Positions 4,471-8,814 of a stretch of 8,814 bases of DNA are shown here, piece after piece. The stretch covers positions 1-8,814 of the forward strand of contig JADFDL010000054.1 of the NCBI GenBank assembly GCA_018262875.1. Direction: 5' to 3'. The position numbers and the translations under genes are program-made. The stretch comes from Rhodocyclaceae bacterium. Lineage in GTDB: Bacteria > Pseudomonadota > Gammaproteobacteria > Burkholderiales > Rhodocyclaceae. How positions within the stretch are numbered: the stretch's first letter is position 1; every line of letters begins with the position of its first letter. Below the pieces are notes generated by a model that was not told the origin of the DNA, made no database searches, and saw only the letters and a list, made by a program, of their open reading frames with translations.

Positions 4471-5420
4471 TGAAACGCCTGGCCGCCTTCGCCGTTTTGC
4501 TGTTCGCGCTGCCCGCGCAGTCGGCGGAGGATTTCGCCTACGTGCGCGCGGCGGAACCGGGCGCGGTGGTGGTCGATACGCGGCCGCTCGCCGCCTGCCG
4601 CGAGAAGAGCCTCGCCGGCGCGCGCTGCCTGCCGGCGGAAGATTTCCTCGGACCGCACAAGCGGCTGCCCAGCGCGCGCGACATTCTCTGGCTGCTCGGT
4701 ACGGGGGGCCTGTCCGGCAACGAAAGCGTATTGGTGGTCGGTCAGGACGTCGTTGCCCGCGATTTCGTCGCCGGCCTGCTGCATGTCGCGGGACAGCGCA
4801 GCGTGCGCGTGCTCGCCGAGCCCGTCGCCCGCGTGCTGGAGCAGGGCGCCGACGCCAGCCCCGGCCGCGAGCGCGGCATGATCCGCGAGACGGTGTTCGC
4901 GGCGCCGATGCGCGACGGACTGCTGCTTTTGCGTGATGAGCTGCGCGGCGAACTGCGCACCTCGAAGGCGACGCTGCTCGACGGCCGCGCGGAGCAGGAA
5001 TACTGGGGTGAGACGGTGCGCGCCGCGCGCGGCGGCCACCTGCCCGGCGCGGTCAGCCTGCCGGCGCTGCGGCTTCGCGCGGCGCTGGGCCCGGCGGCGG
5101 CGAAGCCGGTGCTGCCGGAGGGCGCGGCGGTCGCCTACGCACACGACGCCTACGAAGGCCTGGCCTATCTCACGCTGCTCATCGCCGGCCACCAGGCGCC
5201 GGCGCGGCTCTATGCCGAAGGCTGGGCCGAGTGGGCCGCCGACGGCGCGCTGCCGGCCGATGCCGTCGCCCATCCCGATCGGGCGCAGCCCGCCGAGGCG
5301 AAAAGTCAGTCGCCGCAGGACGGCGGCGCGCGGCAGAACGCGATGCTGTTCGCGGCCCTCGCGCTGATCCTGGCCGCCTTCGGCCTCGGCTGGTGGGCGG
5401 CGAAAGGGAGAACGGCCTGA
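4470..5420 (+). CDS. Membrane-anchored tandem rhodanese-like protein lacking catalytic cysteines
   Basis: A 316-aa exported protein with a signal peptide (cleavage about residue 19), two rhodanese-like domains (about 28-125 and 150-262), a low-complexity linker (265-290) and a C-terminal transmembrane helix (about 292-310). Rhodanese hallmarks are visible: VVVDTRP and LLDGRAEQEYW at the strand/turn before the acidic loop, GGHLPGAVSLP (CH2A-like) in domain 2, and YAEGWAEW near its end. Active rhodaneses need Cys at the start of the catalytic loop. Here the corresponding places read VVGQDVVAR (about 89-97) and VAYAHDAYEG (about 221-230), with no Cys. The only cysteines are Cys43 and Cys53 in domain 1, which might form a disulfide. 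A binding or scaffolding role for sulfur compounds is more likely than transferase activity. It overlaps both neighbours by TGATG. Confidence 0.75.
   Translation: MKRLAAFAVLLFALPAQSAEDFAYVRAAEPGAVVVDTRPLAACREKSLAGARCLPAEDFLGPHKRLPSARDILWLLGTGGLSGNESVLVVGQDVVARDFVAGLLHVAGQRSVRVLAEPVARVLEQGADASPGRERGMIRETVFAAPMRDGLLLLRDELRGELRTSKATLLDGRAEQEYWGETVRAARGGHLPGAVSLPALRLRAALGPAAAKPVLPEGAAVAYAHDAYEGLAYLTLLIAGHQAPARLYAEGWAEWAADGALPADAVAHPDRAQPAEAKSQSPQDGGARQNAMLFAALALILAAFGLGWWAAKGRTA
5301..5326 (-). repeat. Dispersed 26-bp repeat, copy 6 (inside rhodanese-like gene)
   Basis: Read on the minus strand, this copy has CGCCGT and GACTGACTTTT and is closest to copies 2 and 4. It encodes KSQSPQDGG, residues 278-286, in the linker between the second rhodanese domain and the membrane helix. 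An insertion would be tolerated there. Confidence 0.8.
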
Positions 5421-5707
5421 TGGACATCCTCTTCCACGTCACCACCGAAGCCGGCGCGCAGCTGCTCGCGCCGCTGGCGCGCGCCTGCCGCCGCGGCCAT
5501 CATGCCTTCGCCGCCTTCTTCACCCACGAAGGCGTGCGCGGGCTGCTGGATGCGGAGTTGCAGGCGGCGCTCGGTGATGCCCGCGCGGTGGTGTGCGAGG
5601 AATCCTGGCACCGCTTCTGCGCCGAGGCCGCCTGCCCGGCCGAGCTCGGCAGCCAGACGGTCAACAGCGCCCTGATGGGCGAGGCGAAGAAAGTGGTGAG
5701 TCTGTGA
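5420..5707 (+). CDS. Small DsrE-like sulfurtransferase subunit with cysteines
   Basis: A 95-aa soluble cytoplasmic protein. The start, MDILFHVTTEAGAQLLAPLA, then an Arg/His-rich turn and the strand AFAAFFTHEGV, follow the alternating strand/helix pattern of the DsrE/TusD fold. The second half has Cys59, Cys67 and Cys72 (VVCEESWHRFC, then AACP); Cys59 sits after a hydrophobic strand, where DsrE-type proteins carry the sulfur-binding Cys. Family members accept sulfur from TusA-like carriers and pass it on, which fits TusA being in the same operon. It is shorter than typical DsrE (about 120-130 aa). ATG 5420 overlaps the upstream stop (TGATG), and its own TGA overlaps the next GTG. The fold assignment is moderate; it could be a divergent lineage specific to this cluster. 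Confidence 0.6.
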   Translation: MDILFHVTTEAGAQLLAPLARACRRGHHAFAAFFTHEGVRGLLDAELQAALGDARAVVCEESWHRFCAEAACPAELGSQTVNSALMGEAKKVVSL

Positions 5708-5982
5708 GCGAGAAGAAACTTCTTGTTTTGGCCCGGCGCGACCACGCCGAAGCGATGCGCGTGGCGGCCGGCCTCACCATCTTCGGTCACGCCGTGAATC
5801 TGATATTCATGGACCGCCCGGTAGAGGAGAGCGCCGAGAACGCCGCCAACGCCGAGCTGCTGGAGCTGACCGGCATCGAACCGCAGACCACCGTCGCGGC
5901 GATGGCCGACGACCTGCCGCTGCTGGACGCTGGCGGCCTCGCCGCGGCGCTGGCCGATGCCGATGCGGTGCTGAGCCTGTGA
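5704..5982 (+). CDS. Small DsrE/F-like protein without cysteine
   Basis: A 92-aa soluble protein starting with GTG in a GTGA overlap with the previous stop. SEKKLLVLARRDHAEAMRVA and the following GLTIFGHAVNLIFMDRPV resemble the first beta-alpha-beta unit of DsrE/DsrF/TusC proteins, in which a hydrophobic strand is followed by a helix, a 'G-x-x-V' turn and a second strand ending in D/GD. The C-terminal half is acidic and Ala/Leu-rich (ADDLPLL, DADAVLSL). It contains no Cys, so it cannot carry a persulfide. TusC/DsrF are structural partners of TusD/DsrE in hexamers, so a heteromeric complex with the neighbouring Cys-bearing protein is plausible. That role is inference. It is followed by another GTGA overlap. 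Family placement is moderate. Confidence 0.6.
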   Translation: MSEKKLLVLARRDHAEAMRVAAGLTIFGHAVNLIFMDRPVEESAENAANAELLELTGIEPQTTVAAMADDLPLLDAGGLAAALADADAVLSL

Positions 5983-6164
5983 AGATCCTCGAACTGAACA
6001 CCGGTCTGTTTCCCGACGCCCAGACCGTGACGGCCGCCCTGCGGCAAATGGAGCCGGCGCACCGCGTCGAATCCATCGACTTGCGGCGCCGGGACATGGA
6101 AGACGAAGCCTGGGATCGCGTCATTGCCGCGATTCTCGACTTCGATCTGACGATAACCATCTGA
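5979..6164 (+). CDS. 61-aa hypothetical protein, third member of the DsrE-like gene trio
   Basis: A short soluble protein with GTG start at 5979 in a GTGA overlap. MKILELNTGLFPDAQTVTAA is an apparent strand plus helix, followed by an acidic/basic helix (IDLRRRDMEDEAWDRVIAA) and a terminal strand, LDFDLTITI. It has no Cys. In Dsr and Tus systems a third small gene (DsrH/TusB, about 95-100 aa) follows E and F. This ORF occupies that position but is much shorter, and I see no sequence match to TusB. The repeated overlap architecture argues that it is translated. The next gene starts 14 nt later with a strong ribosome binding site. I cannot assign a function. Confidence 0.55.
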   Translation: MKILELNTGLFPDAQTVTAALRQMEPAHRVESIDLRRRDMEDEAWDRVIAAILDFDLTITI

Positions 6165-6178
6165 GAAGGAGACAAGGG

Positions 6179-7126
6179 ATGAAGACGATTATTTCGACGA
6201 GATGGGGCGCGCTGCTGGCGGGAATGCTCTTCCTCCTGCTGTCGGCCCGCGCTGCCACGGCGGCCGATCCGCTGGTGACGGTGGACTGGCTGAAGGCCAA
6301 CCTCGGCAAGCCGGGCATCGCCATCGTGGACTTCCAGCCGCTGCCCGACTACCTGCGCGCCCACATTCCCGGCGCGGTGAACAGCAACTACGCCAAGGAC
6401 GGCTGGCGCGAGGAGCGCGCCGCCGACAAGGTGCCCGACATGTTCCCCGAGAAGCTGGACAAGCTCGTCGCCCACATCGGAGCGCTCGGCATCGACAACG
6501 CCACCCACGTGGTGCTGGTGCCGATGGGCATGAACTCCACCGACGTCGGCGTCGCCACCCGTGCCTACTGGACCTTCAAGGTGCTCGGCCACGACAACGT
6601 CTCGATCCTCGACGGCGGCATGGCGGCGTGGACCAAGGAGCAGGACAAGACCAAGGCCAATCCGGTCCAGGCCGGCGCCGCCAAGGCCGAGCCGAAGACC
6701 TTCAAGGCCAGCCTGCGCAAGGAGATGCTCGTCACCATGGACGACGTCAAGAAGGCCAAGGCGGCCGGCACCCTGCTGGTGGACAACCGGCCGGAGGACA
6801 ACTACGTCGGCATCAACCGCCACCCGAAGTCGACCGAGAGCGGCACCCTGGCCGGCGCGAAGAACCTGCCCAACGGCTGGATGACGGTGAACGGCCAGGG
6901 CCAGTTCCGCAGCAAGTCGCAGATCGAGCAGCTTTACAAGCACGCCGGCGTGCCGACCAGCGGCGAGCAGATCAACTTCTGCAACACCGGCCACTGGGCC
7001 TCCGTCGGCTGGTTCGTTTCCAGCGAGCTGATGGGCAACAAGAAGGCGCGCATGTACGACGGCTCGATGGTCGAGTGGACCCTGCTCAAGGGCGGCGGTG
7101 TCGAGCAGAAGGTCAAGCTCAACTGA
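6179..7126 (+). CDS. Exported tandem-rhodanese sulfurtransferase (thiosulfate/3-mercaptopyruvate type)
   Basis: A 315-aa protein with a clear signal peptide (hydrophobic 10-22, AxA-type cleavage near ATAAD at 26-30) and two rhodanese domains (about 33-155 and 184-305). Domain 1 shows HIPGAVNSNY and the inter-domain motif LDGGMAAW, but its catalytic position reads VPMGMNSTD without Cys. Domain 2 shows VDNRPEDNYVG, a GAKNLPNGW substrate segment and the active-site loop NFCNTGHWAS with Cys268. This two-domain layout, with only the second domain active, is normal for SseA/TST-type enzymes; export to the periplasm is less usual. It would transfer sulfane sulfur from thiosulfate or a similar donor to a thiol or cyanide-like acceptor. 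AAGGAGAC lies 6 nt before ATG 6179. The cytochrome gene starts 2 nt after its stop. The exact substrate is unknown. Confidence 0.88.
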   Translation: MKTIISTRWGALLAGMLFLLLSARAATAADPLVTVDWLKANLGKPGIAIVDFQPLPDYLRAHIPGAVNSNYAKDGWREERAADKVPDMFPEKLDKLVAHIGALGIDNATHVVLVPMGMNSTDVGVATRAYWTFKVLGHDNVSILDGGMAAWTKEQDKTKANPVQAGAAKAEPKTFKASLRKEMLVTMDDVKKAKAAGTLLVDNRPEDNYVGINRHPKSTESGTLAGAKNLPNGWMTVNGQGQFRSKSQIEQLYKHAGVPTSGEQINFCNTGHWASVGWFVSSELMGNKKARMYDGSMVEWTLLKGGGVEQKVKLN

Positions 7127-7128
7127 CC

Positions 7129-7755
7129 GTGCGGCTGCTTCGCGTCCTCGCCTTCGCGGCCGCGGCGGTGTTTTCCGCCGCGGCCGCGGCGCAGGGCGAG
7201 CATCAGCGGCGTCTCGCCGCCGAGCTGGCGGTCATGCTCGGCGACCTGCGGCGCATCGAAGCGAACAGCGAATCGCCGCAACACCGCGAAGGCCTGCACG
7301 CCCGGCTCGCCGGTGCGCTTTCTTCCCTGCCCCTGCTGCTGCGCCGCGCCGGCGCGGACGCCGCGGCAGTTCCTCCGCTGCGCGCCGCCCTGGCGCAACG
7401 CGACTGGCGCGCCCTGCGCGCCGGACTCGACACGCTGAAACGCAGGCATCCCTTCGAGCCGGGCGCGCTCCTGCCGCAGGCCGCCACCCCCGAGCGGCTG
7501 CGCCTGGGCGACGCCATTCACCGCCAGGCCTGCGCCGGCTGCCATGAAGCGCCGGCCACCGGCACGCTGCTGCCGGCCTTCAACCTCTTCGAGCAGGCCA
7601 GGCGCGCGCCGCGCGAGGAATTCGCCGCCCGGCTGTTGATCGGCGTGCGCGGCGACCGCAGTACCGCCTGGCGCAATCCCTTCAGCGATCTGGAGATCGG
7701 CGCGCTGCTGGTTTATTATCAAAAAGGAAAAACTGATGCCGGCGGCAGCCGGTGA
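7129..7755 (+). CDS. Exported c-type cytochrome with helical N-terminal domain and no distal Met
   Basis: A 208-aa protein with a signal peptide (residues 1-22), a His/Arg/Ala/Leu-rich helical segment (about 24-118) and a cytochrome c domain (about 122-200). The heme site is QACAGCHE with Cys135, Cys138 and proximal His139. The domain ends with SDLEIGALLVYYQKG, matching the family's usual 'SDEEIAALVAYL' helix. The distal Met normally lies before that helix. Here the stretch reads VRGDRSTAWRNPF, and there is no Met or His anywhere after His139. The sixth ligand must therefore be something else, come from the N-terminal domain (His25, His52, His57, His107, His131), or be absent. GTG 7129 is chosen because it directly follows the upstream stop and begins the signal peptide. 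It is probably the electron acceptor for the periplasmic sulfur enzymes. Confidence 0.82.
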   Translation: MRLLRVLAFAAAAVFSAAAAAQGEHQRRLAAELAVMLGDLRRIEANSESPQHREGLHARLAGALSSLPLLLRRAGADAAAVPPLRAALAQRDWRALRAGLDTLKRRHPFEPGALLPQAATPERLRLGDAIHRQACAGCHEAPATGTLLPAFNLFEQARRAPREEFAARLLIGVRGDRSTAWRNPFSDLEIGALLVYYQKGKTDAGGSR

Positions 7756-7797
7756 AGTGGTAGATTTCCAGCGGGACTTACCTAAAGGAGGGAACGC

Positions 7798-8298
7798 ATG
7801 AAACGCACAACGGTTCTTGGCACCGCACTGGTTCTTGCGCTGGCGTCCGGCAGCGCCGCCGCGCAGGAGGCCACCTACAACATCCGCACCCTGACGCCGG
7901 AGACGGCGCTGAAGGCGGCGCAGGCGGCGCTGAAGTCCTGCCGCGACGGCGGCTACCAAGTGGCGGTGGCGGTGGTGGACCGCTCCGGCCTGGCGCAGGT
8001 CATGCTGCGCGACCGCTTCGCCGGGGCGCACACGCCGAAGACGGCCATCGGCAAGGCGTGGACGGCGGTGAGCTTCCGCAGCAGCACCACCGGCCTGGCG
8101 GAGATCAGCCAGCCGGGCAAGCCGTCCAGCGGCATCCGCAACCTGCCCAATGTCGTCATGCTCGGCGGCGGCATGCTGGTCGAGGGCGGCGGCGCCATCC
8201 TCGGCGGCATCGGCGTCTCCGGCGCCCCGAGCGGCGAGGCCGACGACAAGTGCGCCAAGGCCGGCATCGACGCCATCAAGGACACCCTGGAATTCTGA
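7798..8298 (+). CDS. Exported GlcG/HbpS-family protein
   Basis: A 166-aa protein with a signal peptide (residues 1-22, SAAAQ cleavage site) and a single GlcG/HbpS (PF03928-type) domain. Visible signatures are ALKAAQAALKSCRDGGYQV, VAVVDRSGLAQVMLRDRFAG, TPKTAIGKAWTA and, near the end, GGGAILGGIGVSGAPSGEAD, followed by KCAKAGIDAI. Exported members of this family have been found to bind heme (HbpS), and others sit beside oxidoreductase genes with unknown roles. Next to a c-type cytochrome, heme binding or redox sensing is plausible but not shown. The ribosome binding site AAAGGAGG is the strongest in the window, hinting at high expression. The 42-bp gap to the cytochrome gene has no terminator that I can see, so it may be the last gene of the operon. 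Confidence 0.88.
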   Translation: MKRTTVLGTALVLALASGSAAAQEATYNIRTLTPETALKAAQAALKSCRDGGYQVAVAVVDRSGLAQVMLRDRFAGAHTPKTAIGKAWTAVSFRSSTTGLAEISQPGKPSSGIRNLPNVVMLGGGMLVEGGGAILGGIGVSGAPSGEADDKCAKAGIDAIKDTLEF

Positions 8299-8303
8299 TC
8301 CCC

Positions 8304-8316
8304 TGACGCCGCGTCA
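8304..8316. other. Short perfect inverted repeat between HbpS-family and arsC genes
   Basis: TGACG (8304-8308) and CGTCA (8312-8316) flank a 3-nt spacer, 6 bp after the stop of the upstream gene. A GC-poor patch, GAATTATCAT, follows and could hold a -10 element for the arsC-like gene. It has no T-run, so it is not a classical terminator. A small operator is possible. Confidence 0.3.
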
Positions 8317-8345
8317 ACCGCGACGTGAATTATCATGGGGCGGTC

Positions 8346-8814
8346 ATGGCCGATCGTCCCTGGAACATCCTGGTTTTATGCACCGGCAACTCGGCGAGGA
8401 GCCTCCTCGCCGAGGCGCTGTTCAACGCGCTCGGCGGCGGACGGGTGCGCGCGTTTTCCGCCGGCAGCCGGCCGGCCGGAAACGTGAATCCCTTTGCGCT
8501 GGAACTGCTGGAAGCGCAGGGCCTCGACACCGCCCATCTTCGCAGCAAGCGCTGGGACGAATTCGCCGCGCCGGACGCGCCGGCGCTCGACCTCGTCGTG
8601 ACGGTGTGCGGCAACGCCGCCAATGAAACCTGCCCGGTGTGGCCGGGGAATTTCCTGCGCGCGCACTGGGGCATCGACGACCCCGCCGCCGTGGGCGGCA
8701 GCGACGACGACAGGCGCGCCGCCTTCATGAAGGCCTATGCGGCCCTCGCCGAGCGCATCCTGATGTTCCTCAGCCTCTCCTTCGAGGACATGGATCGCGC
8801 CGAGCTGCAGCAGT
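8346..8814 (+). CDS. arsC: ArsC-like arsenate reductase / low-molecular-weight phosphatase (3' partial)
   Basis: The frame is open from ATG 8346 to the window end (156 codons), so the C-terminus is missing. Residues 8-19 (ILVLCTGNSARS) contain the CX5R phosphate/arsenate-binding loop (Cys12 to Arg18). FSAGSRPAG and NPFALELLEAQGLD follow, as in thioredoxin-coupled arsenate reductases of the LMW-PTP fold. TVCGNAANETCPVWPG provides Cys88 and Cys96, the expected disulfide-relay pair, and GIDDPA (about 109-114) holds the catalytic Asp. It would reduce arsenate to arsenite. No other ars gene is in view, though neighbours could lie downstream. The ribosome binding site is weak (GGGGCGG). The 47-bp gap upstream includes a small inverted repeat, and it may be separately transcribed from the sulfur operon. 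Confidence 0.85.
   Translation, partial: MADRPWNILVLCTGNSARSLLAEALFNALGGGRVRAFSAGSRPAGNVNPFALELLEAQGLDTAHLRSKRWDEFAAPDAPALDLVVTVCGNAANETCPVWPGNFLRAHWGIDDPAAVGGSDDDRRAAFMKAYAALAERILMFLSLSFEDMDRAELQQ

Noticed and set aside
5807..6994. Minus-strand ORF of 395 codons opposite the DsrE-like and rhodanese genes
   Set aside because: The coding strand holds a rhodanese with signal peptide and active site. The antisense product is low-complexity and has no recognisable domain.
6934..8031. Minus-strand ORF of 365 codons opposite the cytochrome and GlcG/HbpS genes
   Set aside because: The opposite strand encodes CXXCH and GlcG signatures with proper ribosome binding sites. This frame is a compositional shadow.
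1..8814. CRISPR array, tRNA, rRNA or insertion sequence
   Set aside because: No regularly spaced repeats, no cloverleaf or rRNA-like stretch, and no transposase motif with terminal inverted repeats were seen. The six 26-bp copies are irregularly spaced and in both orientations.
8346..8814. Arsenic resistance operon
   Set aside because: Only the truncated arsC-like gene is visible, with no arsR, arsB/acr3 or other ars gene beside it, so an operon cannot be claimed.

Overview
The window is GC-rich (about 65-70% by eye outside one patch) and is densely packed with genes, with ATGA, GTGA and TGATG start/stop overlaps and AGGA/GGAG-type ribosome binding sites. Gene content and base composition suggest a betaproteobacterium, perhaps of the Rhodocyclales. 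That placement is inferred; the window has no rRNA or other marker gene.

Region 1 (1-1496, + strand) is the C-terminal part of a large MmeI-like adenine-N6 DNA methyltransferase, possibly a type IIG/IIL restriction-modification enzyme. Its catalytic NPPF motif and C-terminal domain are GC-rich. The presumed target-recognition segment (about 420-1060) is clearly lower in GC, which suggests a swapped specificity domain.

Region 2 (1497-2450) holds a repeat-bearing non-coding stretch and two minus-strand genes: a small Cys/His-rich protein with one membrane segment, and a ribbon-helix-helix DNA-binding protein. The latter is transcribed divergently from the large operon. The 115-bp divergent spacer carries two short inverted repeats.

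Region 3 (2451-7755, probably to 8298, + strand) is a long operon that looks like a sulfur-trafficking system. It encodes, in order: two half-size YeeE/YedE-type sulfur transporter subunits, a TusA sulfur carrier, three very small membrane or exported proteins (70, 30 and 92 aa; the last ends in Gly-Gly-Cys), a membrane-anchored tandem rhodanese lacking both catalytic cysteines, three small cytoplasmic DsrE/F-like or unknown proteins, an exported tandem rhodanese with one active-site Cys, and an exported c-type cytochrome with no distal Met. An exported GlcG/HbpS-family protein follows. Seven genes from 3894 to 6164 form an unbroken chain of 1- or 4-nt overlaps. My working model is that sulfane sulfur is handled in the periplasm by the rhodaneses, the GGC protein and the cytochrome, passes the membrane through the split YeeE pair, and is accepted inside by TusA and the DsrE-like proteins. 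I do not recognise this exact gene set as a named system.

Region 4 (8346-end) is the start of a low-molecular-weight-phosphatase-type ArsC arsenate reductase, cut by the window edge.

Across all regions lies a 26-bp dispersed repeat with six ungapped copies (5-30, 1497-1522, 1567-1592, 1973-1998, 3940-3965, 5301-5326). Three sit between genes or at a stop codon and three lie inside coding sequence, in both orientations. It behaves like a REP-type or uptake-sequence-type element, and I do not recognise the family.
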